This document shows positions 1-5,031 of a stretch of DNA of 5,640 bases, piece by piece. Under the pieces are notes generated by a model, which did not search any database, was not told the DNA's origin, and saw only the letters and a list, made by a program, of their open reading frames with translations. Position 1 is the stretch's first letter, and each line of letters opens with the position of its first letter. Both the position numbers and the translations under genes were made by a program. This DNA is from Clostridium sp. CAG:1219 (GTDB lineage: Bacteria; Bacillota; Clostridia; TANB77; CAG-465), in NCBI GenBank assembly GCA_000433335.1, contig HF996738.1, positions 12,077 to 17,716 on the forward strand. Direction: 5' to 3'.

Positions 1-139
1 GACCATCGCTTCCTATTCCGAAATTTCTATTGCTTAACTTTATGGCTAAATTTTTAAGTACGCTATCTGGCGGATCTACATCCCTATAAATAAAAACGTA
101 ATCATTTCCAATACCATGCATTTTAGTAAATTTTAGCAT
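1..139 (-). CDS. dapF: Diaminopimelate epimerase, N-terminal part (cut by the window edge)
   Basis: The 46 visible codons start [18 protein letters not shown] and end near [10 protein letters not shown]. These are the two signature segments of the DapF N-terminus: the K-M-H-G-x-G-N-D block, whose Asn (N12 here) contacts substrate in known structures, and the R-x-F-G-I-G-x-D-G block. DapF converts LL- to meso-diaminopimelate in the cytoplasm, for lysine synthesis and peptidoglycan cross-bridges. The two catalytic cysteines lie further on and outside the window, so intactness cannot be judged. The ATG start is supported by AGGAGTG (147-153) seven bases upstream. The gene follows a terminator for the preceding minus-strand gene, so it should have its own promoter, but I see no convincing -35/-10 pair in the very AT-rich 140-221 gap. 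Family identity is secure from motifs alone. Confidence 0.93.
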   Translation of the reverse strand, partial: MLKFTKMHGIGNDYVFIYRDVDPPDSVLKNLAIKLSNRNFGIGSDG

Positions 140-221
140 AAAAAATCACTCCTAATCATTGTAATTTATTTTTTTACTTATTTAATAATATTAGGATAGA
201 TTTATTTTATTACTAAAAGAT

Positions 222-253
222 AAAAAAGCACGGTCAAAAATTGACTGTGCTTT
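222..253 (-). terminator. Intrinsic terminator of the 350-residue gene
   Basis: The arms 225-237 and 241-253 form a 13-bp stem (AAAGCAC/GTGCTTT plus GTCAA/TTGAC, with one G-U wobble) closed by a three-base loop. Read on the minus strand the stem is followed by a run of T (complement of the A-run at 222-227). It lies eight bases past the stop codon at 261-263 and separates that gene from dapF. The stem is nearly symmetric, but the plus-strand side has only TTT then AAAA, so it should work mainly on the minus strand. Confidence 0.88.
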
Positions 254-260
254 AAAATTT

Positions 261-1313
261 TCAACGGATCACCATTAAATTATTCTTCGATTTTCCTCTC
301 TTGAATCTATCGATTCTTTCCTGAAGGCATTTTTTATACTTTTCTAAGTATGACTTCGTTCCTTCAGAAAGTGATAAAAATATTTCAGACTTTTCGTATT
401 CTTCAAAGAGCTCAGAAGCATCAAGTCTACCGTAAACTATGTCAAAGATAATATTCTTAAATTCTTCTATAGAACATTTTAAAGAATCTCCATTACCAAT
501 ATAATTACAGAATACGGATTGAAGAAGTATCACTTCTGCAACATTATTACAATACTCCTTGAGTGTTCCTGCAATATCATCTTCAATCTCAACTATAAAG
601 CCATAAAACAGCTCACTTGCAACTTCAGAAGGGAACTTTTTCAAGAATTCAACCTCATGCTTGAGCGAATATACGAGCTTTATAAATTCTTCAAAGCTAC
701 TTTTGGTACCCTCTCCTATAAGGGGACGGTAGAGTTCAGCTCTTGATGAATCACATCCCCTAGCATGTGTGTATTTCATACGCTCCTCAAGTATTATACC
801 CTCAATATCACTGTAAGTATCAAAAGCTGTTTTAGAAGCAATCCTGTAGAGTCTAGGTAAAACATTTGAAATAACGTTTGCGTAATAAGCAAATTCATAT
901 ATTTTGTACTCATTTGCAAAAGTTACAATTGCTTTCATCACCTTAGTGCCCGTATTTATTTCTTCTTTTATCTCTTTGTTTGCTATTGCAAACCGAGCAA
1001 AAAAAGTATTATCACATAGCCCCATGTATATAGAATGAGGAGATTGATCTTTGAAATGATATCCGAGTTCAAAAAGCATATTCTTAAGAAGATTTTCTTT
1101 GTCATCTGAGGAAAAGAATGTTTCTTCTTCTTTTTCGAAGTTATTTATAATAGTCATCGCTATAGAAAATATCTTGCTTATAGCCTCTTCTCTTTCCTCC
1201 TTGCTTATTTCTCCTGAATAAACCAATCTTTCAAGAACATCGAGAATAAAATTTTCTCCGCTAAATTCTACTTTAGAATCAACACTGGTAGAATACTTAA
1301 CAATATTACTCAT
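261..1313 (-). CDS. Unrecognised 350-residue helical protein
   Basis: I do not recognise this protein. It is soluble in appearance: no signal peptide, no membrane segment and no obvious catalytic motif. It is rich in Glu, Lys, Phe and Tyr, looks almost entirely helical, and ends in a basic tail (residues about 336-350, DRFKRGKSKNN then LMVIR). Cysteines are few and scattered, so a metal site is unlikely. The ATG start is well supported: AAAGGA (1321-1326) lies seven bases upstream, a consensus promoter lies about 90 bases upstream, and a terminator follows the stop. It is divergent from the 141-residue gene at 1527 and the two share a mirrored promoter-leader design, suggesting joint expression and perhaps linked function. 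The spacing of hydrophobic positions faintly recalls DUF6179 proteins of Bacillota, but that is a memory-based impression I cannot verify. That it is a real expressed gene is quite certain; its function is unknown. Confidence 0.85.
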   Translation of the reverse strand: MSNIVKYSTSVDSKVEFSGENFILDVLERLVYSGEISKEEREEAISKIFSIAMTIINNFEKEEETFFSSDDKENLLKNMLFELGYHFKDQSPHSIYMGLCDNTFFARFAIANKEIKEEINTGTKVMKAIVTFANEYKIYEFAYYANVISNVLPRLYRIASKTAFDTYSDIEGIILEERMKYTHARGCDSSRAELYRPLIGEGTKSSFEEFIKLVYSLKHEVEFLKKFPSEVASELFYGFIVEIEDDIAGTLKEYCNNVAEVILLQSVFCNYIGNGDSLKCSIEEFKNIIFDIVYGRLDASELFEEYEKSEIFLSLSEGTKSYLEKYKKCLQERIDRFKRGKSKNNLMVIR

Positions 1314-1327
1314 ATTTTATTCCTTTC

Positions 1328-1349
1328 TTCTCAAAAACTTATTTGAGAA
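1328..1349 (-). promoter_or_regulatory. Leader hairpin next to the Shine-Dalgarno site, 350-residue gene
   Basis: A perfect inverted repeat with 8-base arms (TTCTCAAA 1328-1335 and TTTGAGAA 1342-1349) and a six-base loop sits in the roughly 56-base leader, one base before AAAGGA (1321-1326). It is not a terminator, because no T-run follows before the ribosome site. It could shield the mRNA 5' end, modulate ribosome loading, or act as DNA operator. A structurally equivalent hairpin of different sequence is in the divergent leader. Confidence 0.6.
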
Positions 1350-1361
1350 CATATGGTTTTC

Positions 1362-1404
1362 TATCTAACATAAAGATTATAGCACATTTTCTATATTATG
1401 TCAA
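1362..1404 (-). promoter_or_regulatory. Consensus extended -10 promoter of the 350-residue gene
   Basis: On the minus strand TTGACA (1399-1404) and TATAAT (1376-1381) are separated by exactly 17 bases, with TGC directly before the -10 box. This is a full sigma-A consensus with an extended -10. Transcription should start near 1369. TAGATA (1362-1367) begins eight bases after the -10 box, close to the start point. The same element is found at the matching place in the divergent promoter. A strong, probably constitutive promoter unless a regulator acts on the leader. Confidence 0.85.
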
Positions 1405-1432
1405 ATTTAAAGATGCTAACTCTAAAATACAC

Positions 1433-1476
1433 TTGACACCACTCTTTAAATATGCTATAATATTTAATCGTAGATA
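1433..1476 (+). promoter_or_regulatory. Consensus extended -10 promoter of the 141-residue gene
   Basis: TTGACA (1433-1438), a 17-base spacer and TATAAT (1456-1461), with TGC directly before the -10 box, give a perfect extended sigma-A promoter. Transcription should start near 1468. TAGATA (1471-1476) follows nine bases after the -10 box. The two divergent -35 boxes are 28 bases apart, so polymerases could bind side by side. Confidence 0.88.
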
Positions 1477-1492
1477 CAAGACATTATGTGCC

Positions 1493-1512
1493 TAGGACAG
1501 TAATCAGTCCTA
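1493..1512 (+). promoter_or_regulatory. Leader hairpin next to the Shine-Dalgarno site, 141-residue gene
   Basis: The inverted repeat TAGGAC (1493-1498) / GTCCTA (1507-1512) with an eight-base loop lies two bases before the AAAGGA at 1515-1520, in a leader of about 58 bases. Its position matches the hairpin in the minus-strand leader but its arms are unrelated in sequence. It lies within a possible N-terminal extension from GTG 1488, and its presence favours reading this stretch as untranslated leader. Confidence 0.55.
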
Positions 1513-1514
1513 AG

Positions 1515-1520
1515 AAAGGA
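1515..1520 (+). promoter_or_regulatory. Ribosome binding site that fixes the start at 1527
   Basis: AAAGGA lies six bases before ATG 1527. The upstream in-frame GTG at 1488 has no purine-rich site before it and would fall about 20 bases into the mRNA. The 13-base block containing this site (1512-1524) is identical to that of the divergent gene (1317-1329, minus strand), where it precedes an unambiguous ATG. Confidence 0.85.
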
Positions 1521-1526
1521 ATAATT

Positions 1527-1952
1527 ATGGATAAAAATCAGTTAGGATCCTTCAATCCAAATGCATTTTCTATTACAATGCAAAGCAATGAAGTCAGAAA
1601 TAAGATTGTAGAGCTCTTTCCCTGCGCTTTAGGCTCAGATGACCTTAACGAGCTTGAAGAAGACGTCTATACCATTGCTGATACGATCTCTGATCTCTCA
1701 ACAAAAGAGAAAAAGAATTTAAGAAAGAGTAAAGACGCCATTGTAGAAAGGATAGCTGTTTTATTTTCAAAAGGATTACAGTACGAAATGGTATCTAGTT
1801 TTGCCGATGACCCAAGATTTGTAAAAAAAGCTTTTTCTGATTCATTAGAAGAGGCCATATCATTCATAAAAGATGAATTGGGTCCTAGTTCCATTGATAC
1901 TGATGAAGACGAAAAGCTTTATACTGGATTTGACGAAAAAGCTATTGCATAA
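1527..1952 (+). CDS. Unrecognised 141-residue acidic protein
   Basis: I do not recognise this protein. From ATG 1527 it begins MDKNQLGSFNPNAFSITMQ and appears helical through the middle, with a lysine-rich patch (STKEKKNLRKSKD, about residues 56-68) and a strongly acidic C-terminal tail (DTDEDEK, then a short end). It has one cysteine, no signal peptide and no membrane segment. The start was moved from an in-frame GTG at 1488 to ATG 1527 because of the ribosome site and because the extension would run through the leader hairpin. It has its own strong promoter and terminator, so it is transcribed alone, divergently from the 350-residue gene with which it shares leader architecture. Base composition matches that gene, not the AT-richer genes to its right. 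It might be a partner of the 350-residue protein, but nothing in the sequence proves it. Confidence 0.83.
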   Translation: MDKNQLGSFNPNAFSITMQSNEVRNKIVELFPCALGSDDLNELEEDVYTIADTISDLSTKEKKNLRKSKDAIVERIAVLFSKGLQYEMVSSFADDPRFVKKAFSDSLEEAISFIKDELGPSSIDTDEDEKLYTGFDEKAIA

Positions 1953-1961
1953 TTGATATTT

Positions 1962-1993
1962 ACCCTGCGATAATTTCGCAGGGTTTTCTTTTT
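1962..1993 (+). terminator. Intrinsic terminator of the 141-residue gene
   Basis: ACCCTGCGA (1962-1970) pairs perfectly with TCGCAGGGT (1976-1984) across a five-base loop, followed by TTTCTTTTT (1985-1993). It starts ten bases after the stop codon. The GC-rich stem and U-tail make it a strong terminator, isolating the next gene. Confidence 0.93.
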
Positions 1994-2003
1994 AATTAAA
2001 AAG

Positions 2004-2023
2004 TGATATAATAGCTATGAGGT
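2004..2023 (+). promoter_or_regulatory. Extended -10 promoter and ribosome site of the KOW-Smr gene
   Basis: TGATATAAT (TG 2004-2005, TATAAT 2007-2012) is an extended -10 box. The -35 position falls in the T-tract of the preceding terminator (about 1984-1989, TTTTCT) and is poor, as is usual when TGn is present. Transcription should start near 2018-2019, which is exactly where the GAGGT ribosome site (2019-2023) begins, seven bases before ATG 2031. The mRNA leader would then be only about 12 bases. Confidence 0.65.
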
Positions 2024-2030
2024 AAAAGTT

Positions 2031-2477
2031 ATGTATAAGATAGATGACTACGTAAAAATTAATTCTTCTAATATTTTTGGAAAAATTACAGATATAAAAA
2101 AAGATAAAATATGTATCATTTCTAACGAAAAGAAAATATACACAAGTATAAATAATGTGAAGCCAATGAACATACCTAAAAATGATAATTTTCTCCTTAC
2201 TTCGCATGTAACATTATCACTAAATCAAGATGATTTTTCAAGTGAGATAATGTTAAGGCACCTAAAATATGACGAGGCTATGGACTTACTTGACAAATTT
2301 ATTTTTTCAGCCATAAAAAATAAGGCTAAAACTGTTAAAGTAATACATGGAAAAAATGGTGGAGTTTTAAGAAAGGCAGTTCATGAATATTTAAAAAATT
2401 GTAAATATGTAGAAGACTTTAGACTTGGATACCCACATGAAGGAAGTTATGGGGTAACTATTGTAACGTTAAAATAA
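2031..2477 (+). CDS. Stand-alone KOW-Smr protein (MutS2 C-terminal type)
   Basis: Residues about 4-45 (YKIDDYVKINS... to NNVKP) match the small beta-barrel KOW-like domain of MutS2. Residues about 72-148 form an Smr domain: EIMLRHLKYDEAMDLLDKF, the conserved HGKNGGVLRKAV segment (H106-G107-K108), then FRLGYPHEGSYGVTIV. This is the same domain order as the end of MutS2, joined by a short linker. The MutS-like ATPase and coiled coil are absent, and the preceding gene ends in a terminator, so this is an independent gene and not a broken MutS2. In full-length MutS2 these domains act at collided ribosomes, and Smr domains can be nucleases. Here the usual D-L-R-G motif reads M-L-R-H (residues 74-77), losing the acidic residue, so nuclease activity is doubtful; RNA, DNA or ribosome binding is the likelier role. 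ATG 2031 is supported by GAGGT. It is very AT-rich, like the metal operon it converges on. Confidence 0.88.
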   Translation: MYKIDDYVKINSSNIFGKITDIKKDKICIISNEKKIYTSINNVKPMNIPKNDNFLLTSHVTLSLNQDDFSSEIMLRHLKYDEAMDLLDKFIFSAIKNKAKTVKVIHGKNGGVLRKAVHEYLKNCKYVEDFRLGYPHEGSYGVTIVTLK

Positions 2478-2510
2478 CTCTAGTAAAGTGATTTTACTAG
2501 AGTTATTTTT
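2471..2510. terminator. Bidirectional terminator between the KOW-Smr gene and cadA
   Basis: TAACTCTAGTAAA (2475-2487) and TTTACTAGAGTTA (2493-2505) form a perfect 13-bp stem with a five-base loop; the flanking AAAA (2471-2474) and TTTT (2506-2509) can extend it or serve as U-tails in either direction. Both convergent genes end here. The left arm begins inside the TAA stop of the KOW-Smr gene (2475-2477) and the cadA stop lies at 2513-2515. Confidence 0.9.
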
Positions 2511-2512
2511 AT

Positions 2513-4576
2513 TTATTTTCTTAAAATTCTTAATGTATTTAATATAGTAATTAAAGTTACACCTACATCTGCAAAAACTGCTTGCCACATTCCAGCAATT
2601 CCTATAGCACTTAGTACTAAAACTAACACTTTGACACCTATTGCAAAGGTTAGATTCTCTTTAATTATCTTTACAGTTTTCTTTGAAATTTTTATTGAAC
2701 TAACTATTTTATCTAAACTATCAGTCATAATTACCACATCTGATGCTTCTATTGCTGCTTGTTGTCCTACGCCACCCATAGAAATACCAACATCTGATAG
2801 AGCAAGCACTGGTGAATCATTAATACCGTCACCTACAAATGCTATTACTTCACCTTTTTCCTTATTATTTAACATATTTTCTAGTTCTGAGTATTTATCA
2901 TAAGGAAGCATTTTAGATTTGTATTTTTCTATTCCAACTTCATTTGCAACTTGAGATGCAACTGTTTCATTATCACCTGTATACATAAGAGTCTCTATTT
3001 TCATATTATTTAATTTACTTATAGCATCTTTTGTATCTTTCTTTATTCCATCTCTTAAAGTTACACTACCAATTTCAACACCATTTGCAAGTAAATATAT
3101 TATTGTACCAGACTCGTCTCTTTCTTTTTGTGTAAAATTACCAACCTTATATTCATTTCCATTGAATGTATATTTTAGTCCTTTTCCTGCAATCTCTTCA
3201 AAATTTTCAACTTTACTTGTATCTATAGTATAATTTACTTTATCAAGTATAGATTTTGCAATTGGATGATTAGAAAATTTTTCTGCCATTGCAACATATC
3301 TTAATATATCATCTTTTGAATTTATTTTCTCATCATTGCTTGTTATGCTTGAAACTTCAAATTTTCCAGTAGTAATTGTACCTGTTTTATCAAAAACTAT
3401 TTTAGATATATCCTTTAGGCTATCTAAATAGTTACTTCCTTTAATCAATATTCCTTCCTTTGATGCTCTACCAATTCCTGAAAAATAACTAAGAGGAACA
3501 GAAATTGCAATTGCACAAGGGCATGATATAACAAGAAATATAAGAGCACGATATATACTTTGACTGTAAGTTATATCTGAAAATACAAGTGGCATAAACA
3601 AAGCTACAATAATGGCAAGAATTAATACAACTGGTGTATATATCTTGGCTGCTTTTGCCACAAATGTCTCAGTTTTTGCCTTTTTATCAGTAGCATTTTC
3701 AACAAGTTCAAGTATTTTACTTACAGTACTATTTTCGTACTCACTTGTAACTTCAACTTCTAACATCCCAGAAATTAGAATACTTCCTGATAGTACAGTA
3801 TCATTTTTGCTCTTGCTAACATAGGCACTCTCGCCAGTTAAAGCTGCCATATCAAGCTTTGCATCTCCAGACACTACTACTCCATCTAGCGGAATTTTTT
3901 CACCCTGTTTTATTAATATAATATCTCCAATTTTTACTTCTTCTGGAGAAACCTTTTTATGTTCTGAGCCATTTTTTAAATTTGCATATTCTGGTTTTAT
4001 ATTCATAAGTTCAGAAATTGAAGCTCTACTTTTATTTACTGCTCTTTCTTCTAAGATCTTTCCTATTTCATATAAAATTATTACCATTAACCCTTCCATG
4101 TGCTGTCCGACTAAATATGCGCCTATACAAGAAATTGTAATCAAAAAGTTTTCATTTATTGTTTTGCTTTTAACTATAAGTTTTACCGCATTTTTTAATG
4201 TTCTACATAATAATATAATATATGCTATGATCGTTATTATATCGTTAAAATACCAAGGGAGCTTAACATAGCATCCTATAATAGCTAAACTTATACCAAT
4301 AAATAATCTACAAATAGAAAATTTTATATTAGATTTTTTGTCCTCGACACTCGTTTTATTTTCTGTTACTACATAAACTCCAGGTTCTATTTTAGAAATA
4401 ATTTGTTTTACTTTAGTTTCTACGTTGGTTGATTCTGATTCAAAGTTTAATTTTAATGTACTAAAATTCACAACTACATTTTCAAGATCTACTTCTTTTG
4501 AAAGCGTTTCTTGAATTTTGTTAGCGCAATTAGCACAATCCAAATTTTTTAAATAATAACTATATTTCTTCAACAT
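2513..4576 (-). CDS. cadA: Cadmium/zinc/lead-exporting P1B-type ATPase
   Basis: A 687-residue heavy-metal P-type ATPase, slightly shorter than the roughly 727 residues of staphylococcal CadA. Order of parts (numbered from ATG 4576): one N-terminal heavy-metal-associated domain with C14-A-N-C17; four membrane helices (about 86-177); actuator with TGES (247-250); two helices carrying the metal-site CPC (352-354); phosphorylation motif DKTGT (396-400); nucleotide-domain HP (437-438) and GKG (464-466); TGDN (533-536); GDGIND (582-587); two final helices with K649 and D670-V-G. CPC plus this Lys and Asp-x-Gly mark the P1B-2 (Zn/Cd/Pb) group as opposed to copper pumps. It exports metal from the cytoplasm using ATP. 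The gene overlaps the repressor by 17 bases, implying translational coupling. I prefer ATG 4576 to GTG 4582 because AAAGG is eight bases from the former and two from the latter. All catalytic motifs are intact. Exact metal preference cannot be read from sequence. Confidence 0.95.
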   Translation of the reverse strand: MLKKYSYYLKNLDCANCANKIQETLSKEVDLENVVVNFSTLKLNFESESTNVETKVKQIISKIEPGVYVVTENKTSVEDKKSNIKFSICRLFIGISLAIIGCYVKLPWYFNDIITIIAYIILLCRTLKNAVKLIVKSKTINENFLITISCIGAYLVGQHMEGLMVIILYEIGKILEERAVNKSRASISELMNIKPEYANLKNGSEHKKVSPEEVKIGDIILIKQGEKIPLDGVVVSGDAKLDMAALTGESAYVSKSKNDTVLSGSILISGMLEVEVTSEYENSTVSKILELVENATDKKAKTETFVAKAAKIYTPVVLILAIIVALFMPLVFSDITYSQSIYRALIFLVISCPCAIAISVPLSYFSGIGRASKEGILIKGSNYLDSLKDISKIVFDKTGTITTGKFEVSSITSNDEKINSKDDILRYVAMAEKFSNHPIAKSILDKVNYTIDTSKVENFEEIAGKGLKYTFNGNEYKVGNFTQKERDESGTIIYLLANGVEIGSVTLRDGIKKDTKDAISKLNNMKIETLMYTGDNETVASQVANEVGIEKYKSKMLPYDKYSELENMLNNKEKGEVIAFVGDGINDSPVLALSDVGISMGGVGQQAAIEASDVVIMTDSLDKIVSSIKISKKTVKIIKENLTFAIGVKVLVLVLSAIGIAGMWQAVFADVGVTLITILNTLRILRK

Positions 4577-4913
4577 GTTCACGGCCTTTCATTAATATTT
4601 GACTTACATGATTATCGTCAAGTGAATAATAAACTATTTTTCCTTCTTTTCTATATTTTACGAGTTTTGCTTGTTTTAATACCCTAAGTTGATGCGAAAT
4701 AGCAGATTGTGTTGTTTTGACAACACTTGCAATATCACATACACATAACTCTTCTTCCATTAGAGAACATATAATTTTTATTCTGGTTGAATCTCCAAAA
4801 ACTTTAAATAGTTCAGCAATATCATAAATAATTTCATCTTTTGGTATTTTTGCTTTAACGTTTTTTACAATTTCAGAGTTAATAATATTACATTCACAAA
4901 TAGATTCCTCCAT
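4560..4913 (-). CDS. cadC: ArsR/SmtB-family metal-sensing repressor, CadC type
   Basis: A 117-residue winged-helix repressor. FKVFGDSTRIKIICSLMEEELCVCDIA (residues about 36-62) is the classic ArsR-family start of the DNA-binding region, and TTQSAISHQLRVLKQAKLV (67-85) contains the recognition helix. Two metal sites are visible. The alpha-3N type site has C57-x-C59 plus two N-terminal cysteines, C6 and C8, as in CadC. The alpha-5 type site has D100, H102, H113 and E116, with exactly the spacing of SmtB/CadC. When metal-free it should bind the operator at 4930-4949; Cd, Pb or Zn should release it. It is the first gene of the operon with the pump, whose start overlaps its end by 17 bases. The ATG has a strong AAAGGGGG site (4919-4926). 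The N-terminal pair is C-x-C here, whereas staphylococcal CadC has its two cysteines further apart, so metal geometry may differ. Confidence 0.93.
   Translation of the reverse strand: MEESICECNIINSEIVKNVKAKIPKDEIIYDIAELFKVFGDSTRIKIICSLMEEELCVCDIASVVKTTQSAISHQLRVLKQAKLVKYRKEGKIVYYSLDDNHVSQILMKGREHVEEI
4585..4589 (-). promoter_or_regulatory. Ribosome binding site deciding the cadA start
   Basis: AAAGG on the minus strand lies inside the 3' end of the repressor gene. It is eight bases before ATG 4576, good spacing, but only two bases before the alternative in-frame GTG 4582. The pump is therefore read from ATG, with ribosomes probably passing on from the overlapping repressor frame. Confidence 0.65.
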
Positions 4914-4929
4914 ATTTTCCCCCTTTAAT

Positions 4930-4949
4930 ATATGAATACTTGTTCATAT
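4930..4949. promoter_or_regulatory. Probable operator for the CadC-type repressor
   Basis: ATATGAA (4930-4936) and TTCATAT (4943-4949) are perfect inverted arms around a six-base centre. This is the AT-rich ATATGAA...TTCATAT pattern typical of SmtB/CadC-family operators. It covers the predicted start of transcription just downstream of the -10 box, so bound repressor would block initiation. The assignment rests on position and similarity to the family pattern. Confidence 0.85.
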
Positions 4950-4952
4950 GTT

Positions 4953-4981
4953 ATTATATGACTAATTTTAATTTATGTCAA
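4953..4981 (-). promoter_or_regulatory. Consensus promoter of the cadC-cadA operon
   Basis: On the minus strand TTGACA (4976-4981) and TATAAT (4953-4958) stand 17 bases apart, a perfect sigma-A promoter. Transcription should start near 4946, inside the inverted repeat at 4930-4949. The -35 box directly abuts the U-tract of the terminator of the upstream gene. A promoter this strong needs the repressor to keep it silent. Confidence 0.9.
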
Positions 4982-4982
4982 T

Positions 4983-5021
4983 AAAAAAAATAAAACTTAA
5001 CATTTTTTTGTTAAGTTTTAT
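4983..5021 (-). terminator. Intrinsic terminator after the TSCPD gene
   Basis: ATAAAACTTAACA (4990-5002) pairs perfectly with TGTTAAGTTTTAT (5009-5021) around a six-T loop. On the minus strand the stem is followed by a run of seven T (complement of 4983-4989). It begins about ten bases after the stop codon at 5032-5034 and insulates the metal operon from the genes upstream. Confidence 0.9.
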
Positions 5022-5031
5022 AATAGATTAT

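Noticed and set aside
203..237. Promoter for dapF using TTGACC (232-237, minus strand) inside the terminator stem
   Set aside because: No good -10 box at the right distance (only TAGTAA-like matches), and the -35 match is explained by the hairpin sequence.
261..1313. Assignment of the 350-residue protein to DUF6179
   Set aside because: Only a vague similarity in hydrophobic spacing from memory; no signature motif could be matched.
1667..1894. Minus-strand open frames opposite the 141-residue gene and the KOW-Smr gene (1992-2207)
   Set aside because: Antisense to well-supported genes with promoters and terminators of their own; compositions are typical of chance frames in AT-rich DNA.
2031..2477. 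Fragment of a broken mutS2 gene
   Set aside because: It has its own start, ribosome site, promoter and terminator; the preceding gene ends in a strong terminator and no MutS2 ATPase remnants are visible upstream.
2631..2903. Plus-strand open frames opposite cadA (also 3612-3824) and opposite the 350-residue gene (519-746)
   Set aside because: They lie wholly antisense to clear genes, have no ribosome sites or recognisable domains, and read as reverse-frame shadows.
2513..4576. Copper-exporting ATPase (CopA)
   Set aside because: The last two helices carry Lys and Asp-x-Gly of the Zn/Cd/Pb group, and the partner repressor is of CadC type.
4577..4582. GTG at 4582 as the cadA start
   Set aside because: The AAAGG site is only two bases from GTG but eight from ATG 4576; the two extra residues add nothing recognisable.
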